Shown here: positions 47,129 through 56,593 of the stretch, one piece after another
Layout: every line of letters begins with the position of its first letter
How positions within the stretch are numbered: position 1 is the first letter of the stretch
Source of the DNA: Kluyveromyces lactis
Taxonomy: Eukaryota > Ascomycota > Saccharomycetes > Saccharomycetales > Saccharomycetaceae
Direction: 5' to 3'
DNA: 64,000 bases
Assembly: GCF_000002515.2 (NCBI RefSeq)
Contig: NC_006039.1
Span: forward strand, 1,054,001 to 1,118,000
The notes under the pieces: model-generated
The model's database searches: none
Seen by the model: only the letters and a program-made list of their open reading frames with translations
Told to the model about the DNA's origin: nothing
Translations under genes and position numbers: made by a program

Positions 47129-49114
47129 TCAGGTAAGTGTGTACTTTGGACCATCACCTCCCTCAGGAACTTCCCAATTAATGTCCTGAGTTGGAACCTT
47201 GATGTCACAGGTTTTACAATGAATACAATTTTGTGAGTTAATCTGGAATTTCACACCCAATGGGGAGGTTTCGTCTTCAACATACTCATAAACACCAGCT
47301 GGACAAAATCTTGATTCGATTCCCTTCCATTTTGGATACGCAATACTAGTATGTTTTTCCATATCTTGCTCAGGGACTCTTAAATGGCATTTTTCGTCAT
47401 CATCGTGATACGTTCCAGTTCTTGATACTGATGTTAAGATATCAAAGGTAATCTTTCCATCGGGTTTTGGATAATCTATGGGTTTGTATTTATCTGCAGA
47501 TGCTGTTATAGCAGCATCTGATGCATGGTGATGGAACGTCCATGGAACTCTGCCTTTGAGTATGTAAGAATCAACACCTGAGTATGCCATACCACCGAAA
47601 CCCCCTAGTGGTGTTGCTCCGAATGAAGGCCTAATATTACGCACTTCATAAAGCTCTTCATATATCCATGACTCTTTGAATGCGGTCTCGTAAGACTCTA
47701 GGTTAATTGGATGTGCGACAAGTTTTTCAGTTTCACTCGCTTCTAATTCTTCCAAGGTTGGCAACTTTATGATCTCTTCGAAGGACTTTTCTGCTGCTAG
47801 CATACCACTCTTCATTGCAGTATGTGTACCTTTGATTTTAGGAACGTTCATGAAACCTGCTGAAGCACCGATCAAACATCCACCAGGGAAGTTCAATTTA
47901 GGAACTGATTGGAGACCACCTTCATTTAGAGCTCTAGCTGCATAACCTATGCAGGTACCTCCAGAAAGGATTTTTTTGTAATAAGGATGCAGTTTCATTT
48001 TTTGGAATTCCTGGTATGGTGACACGTATGGATTCTTGTAATCTAAACCCACGACTAAACCTACTGTTACTAAACCCTCACCAAAGTGGTACAGAAAGCC
48101 ACCTCCATACACGTCATTAGTTAAAGGATATCCCATAGTATGTGCAACAAAGCCCTTATTGAAGTTTTCAGGTTTTACTTCCCACACTTCTTTGATTCCT
48201 AAACCGTATGTTTGATTGTCTCTTTCATGTCTTAACTTGAACTTCTTTATTAGTTCTTTTGACAAGGAACCGTGGCAACCTTCGGCAAACATCGTTTGTC
48301 TAGCATGGAATTCCATTCCTCTTTCGAATGTTTCCTTGGGTTCACCGGTCTTCGATATACCCATATCTTTAGTTGCAACACCGATAACGGATTCACCATC
48401 GTCACCATAAATCACCTCGGAGACAGAGATACCAGGAAATACTTCAACTCCTAACTCTTCGGCTTGTTCTGCCAAGTACCTAACCACTTGTGATAAAGAT
48501 GCTATGTAGTTCTTGTTTATGTTCATCATCTGTGGAGGCTCTGGGACCGGTAACGCGATATTCCCGACCAAATATTTCAGCTCCTCCTGTTCTACCTTGG
48601 TAACTAGCTCTGGAGGAAGAGGAATCCCATTACCATCCTCGTCGTAATATTCGCTTTCAGGAAACAACTCCCTTAATGCCCTTGGTTCTAAGATAACACC
48701 GGAAACAATGTGTGAGCCCATATCCGGAGCCTTCTCTAAGACGACAACACGCAATTCTCCGTTACCATGTTCATTGTCTAGTTGTTTGAACTTAATGGCA
48801 GCAGCTAACCCTGCCGGCCCACCACCTACAATGCATAAATCTACCTTATCTACTGGTCTTTCAGTTGTCAAAGCCTCTTGCTGGTCCTCTGTCATTTTCT
48901 GAAATGGTATCTCTACAGACTGCCATTTACGAGAAGTAGTTGAAAATGATCGAGTTATAACATGCAACCGCTTCGCACTGTTACCGAAATATTGCAAGTG
49001 CAATTGTAGCTTCTGGGGAGTAGATGCAAAGTATCTGACAAGTCCATTAGAGACGACTGGACTGACGTACTTTTGCACCGTGGCCGGCCTTTTCAAAACC
49101 TGTCTGTATAACAT
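47129..49114 (-). CDS. CIR2: Electron-transfer flavoprotein:ubiquinone oxidoreductase (Cir2)
   Basis: Cir2 is the yeast ETF-QO, passing electrons from electron-transfer flavoprotein to ubiquinone at the inner mitochondrial membrane. The 661-residue protein (S. cerevisiae 631) has a basic, Ser-rich presequence of about 80 residues. The FAD dinucleotide fold VDLCIVGGGPAGLAAAI, the conserved GMEFHARQTMFAEGCHGSL and NFNKGFVAHTMGYPL blocks, and the C-terminal 4Fe-4S cluster ligands FCPAGVYEY and NCIHCKTCDIK follow. The correct start is the ATG at 49112-49114; the frame upstream has only GTG. Confidence 0.97.
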   Translation of the reverse strand: MLYRQVLKRPATVQKYVSPVVSNGLVRYFASTPQKLQLHLQYFGNSAKRLHVITRSFSTTSRKWQSVEIPFQKMTEDQQEALTTERPVDKVDLCIVGGGPAGLAAAIKFKQLDNEHGNGELRVVVLEKAPDMGSHIVSGVILEPRALRELFPESEYYDEDGNGIPLPPELVTKVEQEELKYLVGNIALPVPEPPQMMNINKNYIASLSQVVRYLAEQAEELGVEVFPGISVSEVIYGDDGESVIGVATKDMGISKTGEPKETFERGMEFHARQTMFAEGCHGSLSKELIKKFKLRHERDNQTYGLGIKEVWEVKPENFNKGFVAHTMGYPLTNDVYGGGFLYHFGEGLVTVGLVVGLDYKNPYVSPYQEFQKMKLHPYYKKILSGGTCIGYAARALNEGGLQSVPKLNFPGGCLIGASAGFMNVPKIKGTHTAMKSGMLAAEKSFEEIIKLPTLEELEASETEKLVAHPINLESYETAFKESWIYEELYEVRNIRPSFGATPLGGFGGMAYSGVDSYILKGRVPWTFHHHASDAAITASADKYKPIDYPKPDGKITFDILTSVSRTGTYHDDDEKCHLRVPEQDMEKHTSIAYPKWKGIESRFCPAGVYEYVEDETSPLGVKFQINSQNCIHCKTCDIKVPTQDINWEVPEGGDGPKYTLT

Positions 49115-49929
49115 TATAACTGATGAAAGACTACAGAACACTTGAATGTTTCCGTAAATCCGTCGATGGTCGTACCCTGTTTTTTTTTAAGTCCTTCTTC
49201 AATTAATTTTTGGGTCGCTTCTTACCTTTCAAAAACCATCATATGACGATGAGCTCTTCTGTTAAATACGATATCAGAATATATAATCATATCGCCAAAT
49301 TTTTCAATGACTCTGATTTTCTAATATGAAAACTGAAATATTTAATTTTTTGATATTTTTTCAAGTATTTCTAATAAAGATGTCGTAATTTTTGCTACAT
49401 CAGTAACGGAATACAGGTTAATCATGCTATGAAGTACCTGTGGAGAAGCTGCACTGAGGTTGTTGTAACACTTGGCATCCTTCCCAATGTATGATTTTTA
49501 AGGGATATGTAAACTTTGCGGCTAACAACAGTTGTGAAAGCAAAGATAATGATAAAACCGGATTGCTTTAATACATACATATGTATGAAAATAATAAAAA
49601 TACCAATCTATAGTCATACTTAACTACAAATAAAGCAACGTATGACCTAGAGAATAACGTAACATGACATGAATGTGGGAAATAGATGGTGACTAATAAG
49701 ATGCAAAATACTGGCAGCGGTAGATGAATTTCTACGTTCACAGTATAGCAAAGAATAGTTGCAAAAAAGAAGTTTGATAATAATACAGGATATACGAATC
49801 AGATTGGACCTGAAAGACCGATGAATCCGATTCGAAGCTGGTAAGAGAGTCAGGTTCACCGGGATAGAAGTTGACATTATAATATAGCCTCTCTAACATA
49901 AAAAAGGGGGAAAATGAACAGATAATACG
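49115..49929. other. CIR2 promoter / GDS1 3' region
   Basis: These 815 bases contain an AT-rich segment (about 49270-49400), examined as a possible centromere CDEII. No CACGTG-type CDEI or CDEIII lies beside it, so I call it ordinary promoter sequence. A 76-codon leftward ORF (49647-49877) shows no protein features. Confidence 0.35.
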
Positions 49930-51315
49930 TTATGTGAAAAATTCATCAAGCTCATCAGGAGAGAGAGATTCTGGGGTTGGAATTTCCTCCAGCAAAAAGC
50001 CATCTCTCAAAGAGCGTAACCATTGGCAGCTTTTTTCCTTTGTATGTTTCGTATAGTCTTGGCTGCTTGCCGCGGAAGCAAGTGGTGACGAAGCCTTCGA
50101 AGACCTTGGAGTTATAACAATAGGATTCTGCGTTACTACAGTTTTGAGAATTTCTGCAACGGTCTGCGCAGTCTCGGAACTTGTCGCAGTATTGTTTGAA
50201 TCGTGGTGTTTAGATGAATTCCTTGAAAGTCTTGGAGTAGAACTAGCAATTGTTATGTATACAGGTTGTTGTTGTTGAACTTGACCCGCTTGTAACTCTA
50301 GAGAGTTTGAAACTTGCTCCATTTTCATCTTTTTGCCAGGACGATCTTGGCCCATAGACAATCTCTTACCTGTCAGGGTGATATGAGAATCTATGTCGAG
50401 ATCATTAGACACATGAGACAAAGACAGCTCTTCCAATTTTGGTGTTAAGCTAACTGATACTGGTGAGGACATATAAGGGATGTTGAAATCATTAACAAAA
50501 TTGCCCGCAGAGAAAGTAGATGATTTGAGACCACTCATAGCACTTGAACTTCTAGGGATTGCCCCATCCTTGTAATCTGTACTCTGTGATCCGTCAATTT
50601 CCATTCCTAAGTCTGAGGTGCTCTTAGCCAATTGCTTCTTAGATTTTGTCTTGTTCTTTCCCATTGGGTTTGAACCATTATCAGATAACTGAGTTGAAGC
50701 TGCAGCTAAAGCTGCAGCTGCAGCTTGAGCGTGTTTTTGATAGTCAGGTGCGAGAATACCGCGATAGATGTACACCATTCTTCTGGGAGATGCATCAGAC
50801 CATTCACGAGAAAGAGCATAAGAAAGGCCCTTTTCACCCTTCTCAACTTTTTTGACATACGCATTCAGTTTTGCAGATATCAAGTTAGAGAGTTTTGTTG
50901 ACAAATTGTTCATTTCAGGGTGCTTTTCCAATAATAAATCACATAACTGTTTGACAGTCATACCTTGTTGGCCTGGATCGCTTTCCCATAAAATGACAAA
51001 AATTGCGTACAACACATCATCTTCATTTAAGGTGGGGCCATTGTTTTCTGGTTTCGGTCTTTCTCCTGTCACTGGAATCGTTTTCGAAATGGAGACGACA
51101 TCGGTTAACTGAGAAGAAGCAAGTGATCCATTAGAGTTCTTTTTCGCTTTCGAATCATGCTTCCCACTAGGCTTGGTTTTGTCAGACTCAGACTCTGGAA
51201 AAGCTTTGGCACTGTTAGCTAAAGTGCTTGCATCAAACAATGGCGACTTTGAATTTGCAATAAGTTCATCGTCCAGTGTAGGAATATCCAATGGTCTGGA
51301 ATTTGCCAAGGCCAT
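49930..51315 (-). CDS. GDS1: Gds1-like winged-helix protein
   Basis: GDS1 (YOR355W, 522 aa) was found as a high-copy suppressor of a mitochondrial nam9 mutation and is needed for good growth on glycerol; its molecular role is not settled. The 461-residue protein has one folded region at about residues 95-185, beginning NEDDVLYAIFVILWESDPG and containing VKQLCDLLLEKHPEM and a basic KVEKGEKGLSYALSREW, which reads as a winged-helix fold. The rest is Ser/Thr/Ala-rich and disordered, with a conserved C-terminus (CQWLRSLRDGFLLEEIPTPESLSPDELDEFF). It lies next to CIR2 as in S. cerevisiae. The ATG is at 51313-51315. An 892-base ATG-free stretch precedes it. Confidence 0.9.
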   Translation of the reverse strand: MALANSRPLDIPTLDDELIANSKSPLFDASTLANSAKAFPESESDKTKPSGKHDSKAKKNSNGSLASSQLTDVVSISKTIPVTGERPKPENNGPTLNEDDVLYAIFVILWESDPGQQGMTVKQLCDLLLEKHPEMNNLSTKLSNLISAKLNAYVKKVEKGEKGLSYALSREWSDASPRRMVYIYRGILAPDYQKHAQAAAAALAAASTQLSDNGSNPMGKNKTKSKKQLAKSTSDLGMEIDGSQSTDYKDGAIPRSSSAMSGLKSSTFSAGNFVNDFNIPYMSSPVSVSLTPKLEELSLSHVSNDLDIDSHITLTGKRLSMGQDRPGKKMKMEQVSNSLELQAGQVQQQQPVYITIASSTPRLSRNSSKHHDSNNTATSSETAQTVAEILKTVVTQNPIVITPRSSKASSPLASAASSQDYTKHTKEKSCQWLRSLRDGFLLEEIPTPESLSPDELDEFFT

Positions 51316-52207
51316 CTTGAAAAAGATAAATTAATGAAGGATATTTTTTGCAACTGAGTTAAAAATATTGACGGTTGGAAAAAATATAGATATTGTTAAA
51401 GAACTTTCAAAGAAAAGAACACTTCAACTTAACAATGTAAGGTCTGAGAAAAAAATGAAATAAAATATTGCTGTTGTGAATCAGTACCTTGGTGATGTTT
51501 CGATAAAAAAAAAGATAAAAGGGCCCAGAATAATTAATTAAAATCTCTTAGACACCAAAACAGGGAAATTATGAAGGAATTCTTGTATAAACTGCACTTA
51601 CCAGTATGATAAATGTATTGGCAGCTATTCCAACCTACTTCTTGAGCCTGTATCAATAGATATATTTTCTCAATAAAAATATGTCGTTTCAGAGGGGAAA
51701 AACGACGCTGACACAACACAGGAACAGTTGGTAAGAAAAAAGAATTGCTAAAATCAAACACAAATGGGTTTACGGAACCGTCAAATGATCCTGACTCCAG
51801 TGTTATTTCCTAGATAATCCAGAAACAAAAAGACACCACGGCCGTCAAGTTAAGGTTTGGTTTTTTTTCAAAACTTAACGGACTTCTGATTCAAACAGAT
51901 AGAGATAAAAAAAAGGCAGAACTATGAAGGATGCTAGCAGCTATGCGTTCCAACAAGATCGGCTTTTTCACTAGTTTGTATAACTGTCACTTTGGGTTTT
52001 CAATAATCAGTTAGCAAGAGTGGAATTGCAAGAAGTTCCACTCAAGTTGAATATGACTTAAATCGGATAAGTGACGAATTACGCAGAGAACGATTAGATT
52101 TTCAGATTGTCAAAAAAAAAAAAAAAGGAGATTCTGCGTGGGTTCCGATCAGAAAATAATATGGAAACAAGACCTTCTATTCAGCAGCAATTTATCTTGA
52201 GTGAGTG
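51316..52207 (-). promoter_or_regulatory. GDS1: 892-nt ATG-free leader of GDS1
   Basis: On the GDS1 strand there is no ATG between 52207 and the start at 51315, while the other strand has about 15 in the same span. Upstream of 52208 ATGs become frequent at once (52208, 52254, 52264, 52283 and others). The sharp edge suggests transcription starts near 52150-52200. A 15-base oligo(A) run (52112-52126), oligo(U) in the transcript, is near the cap end. A GTAAGT at 51601-51596 has no TACTAAC partner, so I do not call an intron. Confidence 0.65.
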
Positions 52208-52438
52208 CATGATATCTTAATTTACCAGTACTTACTTAAAGTTTGCTTAGATATTCATCATATGCGTGCATATTAACTATTCATAGAAACAAGTCAAGGA
52301 AGGATTTAAGTTAACACCCATACATCACATGCGATGGAGTCATCTTAGTTGGGGATTTTCGCAGGAATTTCGATAACAAAAAGAACAAATTTCCTTATCT
52401 GGAAAACAGTCACAAGAGGGTGCCGCTTCGTGCCTTGT

Positions 52439-54007
52439 TTAAAGTCTGTCCGATTTTTGTCTTACGCGTTGCAAGGCATTCGAGATGCTGTCCATGTAAC
52501 TGTTCCAGTAGCCATCCTTATACATGTTGTTAATGGAATTTCCAGTTGGTGGCATAAGCCAGTAATTTACAGCTACATGAATATCATGGCTGTCTTTATT
52601 ACCGTCTGTTGACCCAAAAGAAGTGACTTCATGAAACCATCCGGTAGGAAGGAATAGCATTTCACCAGGCTTCAAGTCTATTGTCGTCCGATGAGCTGTG
52701 AAAAATTTGGGCCATTTTTTCCTAGCAAGTTCTTCAATATTGTTTCTTAATTCTTGATCTTCTATCTTGTCTAAATGAACCACGGTTGGTGGAATCGTAG
52801 AAAAGGAAGGCGGGTCTAATGTCGATTGATTATCGGTCGGCTTCTTGATGTCATTTTCCGATTCATTAGTTAGTATCATATTGTACTCTTTTCTATCTGG
52901 TTCTGGGATGTTTGGATCATCAAGCTTATACTGCGCATATTGTGTTTCAATAGCACCGTCGGCTCGTAGCTTATCCCATGTAGGTGCATTTTCGTTACGT
53001 TTGTAATTAATGATCCCAGTATCATATAAGTTGGCTACGTCTCCAACGGTGTACATCTTAGTGACATCTGACGGAGCAAACAAGGTAAACCTTTTACGGC
53101 CACTTACAGGAATATATATGTTATCGGCATGATCATGATGAAGTCCAGATGATGATCCACCTCCTGGAATATTTCGTCCAAGACCTAATTTTTCATCGTT
53201 CGGGTCGAAATTGCCAAGAAAACTTTGATCACTATCCTTTTCACTGGCAGATCCGACCCATATGTTTATTTGTTGGGGCACTAACTTCAAGAAGTGTAAT
53301 TGCTCTGGAATTTCGTTTACTAACTTATCAAGCGGAGGTTGATATAGTTCCCTTACAGCAGCTAAATCGTCGGCACTTCCCTCTTCATTTCCATCATCAC
53401 TGTCATCATTTTCTTGCATTTCCTCAAAATCATCGCGAAGGTCATTGAAATTTATTGAATCCACAGAGCCCACTTCCGAAACGTCATCTGGAAACATATT
53501 TCTCCCACATTCAGCGGAGTCTTCCTCCTCCGATTCTTCGTCGTCATCTAACGGCGTCTCTTCCTCATCTTGTGAACCTTCTCCCTCTATTTCGTGCTCA
53601 GCATATTGGGTTGTCAAATATAAATCGTGATTACCATTTTGTAATTTGTCTATAAAATCATGAAACTTCATGAACACTCTTTTGCTGCCAGATCCGAATC
53701 CACCGTTTGATTTCTGCTCTATTTGCAACACTTCATTATCTAACGTTTCTTTGATATTTTCCGGTTTCAAAAGATTCCAATTGAAATCTTTAGATGCCTG
53801 ATTAAATTTACACGGCTTCCTCTTCTTCACATAATTCTCAAAAAAGTCTTCAATTCCTTCATTTGTTGTCGGAATGGGGATTGAATCTAATCTAATTCCG
53901 TCTTCAAGTATCTTATACCCATGATAACCCGATTCAATCGATACGGATGCATCTTTCGGTTTTTTCAATCCGGAATCAACAATTTCCGTGCCTGACCGTT
54001 TAGACAT
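52439..54007 (-). CDS. JmjC/cupin_8-type 2-oxoglutarate oxygenase, not found in S. cerevisiae
   Basis: This 522-residue protein has a split cupin/JmjC fold. The Fe(II) half-site GLHHDHADNIYIPVSGRKRF lies at 288-307 (HxD at 290-292 and a Lys/Arg pair for 2-oxoglutarate). The distal histidine is in LFLPTGWFHEV (H459). The LPTGW-H-EV pattern is that of the cupin_8 group (JMJD7, TYW5, HIF-hydroxylase-like enzymes), which hydroxylate proteins or tRNA, rather than the histone demethylases. N-terminal KRKPCKFNQASKDFNW (62-77) fits the family's pre-cupin helix. An acidic, phosphorylatable insert runs from about 140 to 215. I know of no S. cerevisiae ortholog: Jhd1, Jhd2, Gis1, Rph1 and Ecm5 are built differently. 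The substrate cannot be read from sequence. Confidence 0.85.
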   Translation of the reverse strand: MSKRSGTEIVDSGLKKPKDASVSIESGYHGYKILEDGIRLDSIPIPTTNEGIEDFFENYVKKRKPCKFNQASKDFNWNLLKPENIKETLDNEVLQIEQKSNGGFGSGSKRVFMKFHDFIDKLQNGNHDLYLTTQYAEHEIEGEGSQDEEETPLDDDEESEEEDSAECGRNMFPDDVSEVGSVDSINFNDLRDDFEEMQENDDSDDGNEEGSADDLAAVRELYQPPLDKLVNEIPEQLHFLKLVPQQINIWVGSASEKDSDQSFLGNFDPNDEKLGLGRNIPGGGSSSGLHHDHADNIYIPVSGRKRFTLFAPSDVTKMYTVGDVANLYDTGIINYKRNENAPTWDKLRADGAIETQYAQYKLDDPNIPEPDRKEYNMILTNESENDIKKPTDNQSTLDPPSFSTIPPTVVHLDKIEDQELRNNIEELARKKWPKFFTAHRTTIDLKPGEMLFLPTGWFHEVTSFGSTDGNKDSHDIHVAVNYWLMPPTGNSINNMYKDGYWNSYMDSISNALQRVRQKSDRL

Positions 54008-54099
54008 TTCTGAACCTTAAACTTTGGAGATAAACCCTTCTGCTTATCCGTGCATCCAGTTAGATAAATTCCTTTTTACCTTATCTCATTATTCATATC

Positions 54100-54321
54100 A
54101 TGGAGCATCTCTTGACCTTAGTACGAAATTTCAAGCCATTATTATCAAAGAATAATCAGCTTATCGCAGAGCGTGAAAAACAAAAAAGAAAATTTGAATT
54201 ATTACAACTGGGACCAGATATTGACATTACCTTGAAGATTACAAGAAGTCAGGTCAGCCTACTTGAGATTCAAGCAATACAATGCACGGTTAAACAGAAG
54301 AACGTACGAGTAGAATATTAA
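54100..54321 (+). CDS. Possible small protein (73 aa), unrecognised
   Basis: The ORF starts 92 bases from the divergent JmjC gene and encodes a hydrophilic, probably two-helix protein: EHLLTLVRNFKPLLSKNNQ, then IAEREKQKRKFELLQLG, PDIDITLKITRSQVSLLE, ending NVRVEY. Composition is protein-like (amphipathic helices, few Cys or Trp), which argues against chance, and the divergent position supplies a promoter. I do not recognise the family and S. cerevisiae has no gene here. Confidence 0.4.
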   Translation: MEHLLTLVRNFKPLLSKNNQLIAEREKQKRKFELLQLGPDIDITLKITRSQVSLLEIQAIQCTVKQKNVRVEY

Positions 54322-55342
54322 AGATAGTGTTTCTAAACAATCGAGACAGGGGAATAAGCCACCCTTTGCACGGTGACCCTTCATTGCCAGCTATCTGGAA
54401 TAACTGTATATTTTTTCGTATTGTAGGAAACTCTACTTTTATACGAAAACATTGTGCTTTAAATAGCTCGGAGAACATAAACATCCATCTGTGTACATGG
54501 CACGTGGATATGACGTACAATCTTTTCTTTCGAAGCCAAAAAAAAATAAGGTTTCCGGACAGAAATATTATTCCGGAAATATGCATGAGCGGATGTCCCT
54601 TTGGGTTCGCACGAAAAAAAATTTCTAGATTGGAGATTCTTTTGGGATTACTACAGTAAGTGAATACCCTTTTTGGCAAAAACCATATCGGGAAATACCA
54701 CTGGATTTCATTTAAACTGCACACCTGATATTAGGACTTGAGACAAAGCGGAGGGGTAAATGAGAATAGAAAAGTACTATCGTCCAGAATGTTGTGAGAG
54801 ACTTTTCTATCTGTTTCATCATATTTTCTTGTTATTTACAAGGATGTTGTTGCCAGTGGAGAGAAATTGACTTTCATGATTTATATTTATCGGCAGATAA
54901 GCGCAAGCGAGAAAAAAGAAGTCTCGTGAAATATCATTGATAGCCTATTCATTAACACAACAACGATAGTAGTGTAGTGGTAGTACTACTACTCATACTA
55001 CACAGTATTTCTTGCTATTTGATAGGGATGGCTAACGACTCAAAAAACCTCTTGGATTTGTATCTTAATATTGCTCTTTTCAATTGACACACCAGGTGAG
55101 AAAATTTGTTGCTTTTATGTCGTCTTGCCATGACACATGATACCAGGTCGAAGTGATCTATGCGATTAACTTTCTGTGATCAGAAGTTGAGCTCTTAGGT
55201 CAATGGAAGCAAATTTGAGTTCGTTAGATAGTAAGGTTAAAAATAGATCAAATATCAATTTTGTATGCTAAAAAAGTGTTTAACACTATTCTTCTCTATG
55301 TAAGTGATATGAATGGGTTTATCGAGATTAACAGTCTTCGTG
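54322..55342. other. Non-coding region between the small ORF and CLN3 3' end
   Basis: These 1,021 bases include a CACGTG (54501-54506) and overlapping ORFs on both strands (54290-54724 leftward, 54327-54659 rightward) with no convincing protein character. An imperfect inverted repeat of AGTAGT/ACTACT units lies at about 54966-55003. The right part is presumably the CLN3 3' UTR. Confidence 0.35.
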
Positions 55343-56593
55343 TTAACATTCTCCAACTTTCCCTCTTTTGACATGCTGGATGGGCTCTTGTTCGAAGAAA
55401 TCGATATCCATGGTTGATGAATCTCTCTTGAAATGTCTTCTGAACGATCCGCTCGGGTGATGTGACGATGATGTTGGTAATGACGGCCTGGAGGATTTGG
55501 CCAATGTCGGTGTGGAGGGAGTAGTCGTAGGAGTAGGGGGGATTTGCATCCATCTCATTGAATCCATTTGGAGTGATTTTGGGGACAGACGATCTTTATG
55601 ATTGTAATCCGGTACCAATGGGGACATCAATGTAGAATATTCAATTCTTGACAAGTGATCTTTCCAATATGTCTTATAGGAGAATAGACACTTCAAAATT
55701 GGATGCTGAACATCGTTGACATAATACCTAAGCTTGAAACTAGATGGAATATCAGCAACGTTGATTACTTCCAATATGGACTTCATTAGATTGATTAGTT
55801 TCGGGTCTGGTTTGTCATTGGACATCATTGTTTCGAAGTTAACAAAGGTATTAAACTTGGAGGACAATAGTGCATATTTCGTGATAGATAAGCACGCCAG
55901 AGCAATGGAGCTAGAAGAGTTAGTGAATGAGAGGGTTGGGTTGAAGCAACAAAGCTGGCATAGTATCAACGCTCCAAGTTTCATGGCAGAACAATCTGTT
56001 TCGTTGTTTTGGAACGTATTTCCCCTTACCAAGATATCCAAGAAAGAATCCAAACTGGGTCCGTGACACATTGTCCAGTTGAGACTCTGACAAATGTGAA
56101 GTTCCATTTCCTTGAATTGCTCTTTGGTATATTGGTTGCAACATAAGCTTTGTAAAGTAGGTAATGAAGGAATTTTTTGCTTTTTGTCCGTGTATTTAGA
56201 TGCCAACCATAGAGAACATAAACCTAAAAGTTGGTAAGTAGAAGACTTGACGATGATTTTAGAACAATATCTATCGATAATATTAAAACATAGGAAAAGA
56301 GTTGGTGTTGAAAGTTTCAATCTGATGTGACAGCACATGATGAAATCAAAAATCAAGGATCTCATTTGAAAATTGATTTCAGGTTGGGACTTAAAACATT
56401 TCATAGAAACTGTTGTGCTGGATTCATTTTCAACCAATCTAGAGAAGATTGTGGATGCATTTTCATTAATCGTAGCTTTGTGAGATTTCAATTCCATCTC
56501 AATCAAATTTGGATTAGAAGCTTTCTCATTCCAAATCGACCTTCTTATGCAATTCATATAGTTTGAATCTACCATGGTCAGATTTGACATCAT
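55343..56593 (-). CDS. CLN3: G1 cyclin Cln3
   Basis: Cln3 is the most upstream G1 cyclin; with Cdc28 it inactivates Whi5 to start SBF/MBF transcription. The 416-residue protein (S. cerevisiae 580) aligns with S. cerevisiae over NPNLIEMELKSHKATINE, the cyclin box (about 70-185; MRSLIFDFIMCCHIRLKLST, QLLGLCSLWLASKY, LQSLCCNQYTKEQF) and a later helical part. The C-terminal PEST tail is cut to about 80 residues but keeps clustered Thr-Pro sites (IPPTPTTTPSTPT, 351-363) and a basic RRHFKRDSSTMDIDFF end resembling the S. cerevisiae bipartite NLS region. It opens with ATGATG; the first ATG has T at -3 (weak), the second A at -3. YAL040C position is conserved beside CDC24 and ERV46. Confidence 0.95.
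   Translation of the reverse strand: MMSNLTMVDSNYMNCIRRSIWNEKASNPNLIEMELKSHKATINENASTIFSRLVENESSTTVSMKCFKSQPEINFQMRSLIFDFIMCCHIRLKLSTPTLFLCFNIIDRYCSKIIVKSSTYQLLGLCSLWLASKYTDKKQKIPSLPTLQSLCCNQYTKEQFKEMELHICQSLNWTMCHGPSLDSFLDILVRGNTFQNNETDCSAMKLGALILCQLCCFNPTLSFTNSSSSIALACLSITKYALLSSKFNTFVNFETMMSNDKPDPKLINLMKSILEVINVADIPSSFKLRYYVNDVQHPILKCLFSYKTYWKDHLSRIEYSTLMSPLVPDYNHKDRLSPKSLQMDSMRWMQIPPTPTTTPSTPTLAKSSRPSLPTSSSHHPSGSFRRHFKRDSSTMDIDFFEQEPIQHVKRGKVGEC

Noticed and set aside
49270-49400. AT-rich tract as centromere CDEII
   Set aside because: No CDEI or CDEIII at either edge; AT-rich promoter DNA of this length is common in yeast.
51316-51601. Possible 5'-UTR intron in GDS1 (GTAAGT at 51601-51596 on the minus strand)
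   Set aside because: No TACTAAC lies between it and the start codon.
54290-54724. 144-codon leftward ORF and 110-codon rightward ORF in the same DNA
   Set aside because: They overlap on opposite strands, have chance-like composition and no recognisable domain.
54966-55003. Imperfect inverted repeat of AGTAGT/ACTACT units
   Set aside because: The arms match only partly, so a stable structured element or terminator is not supported.
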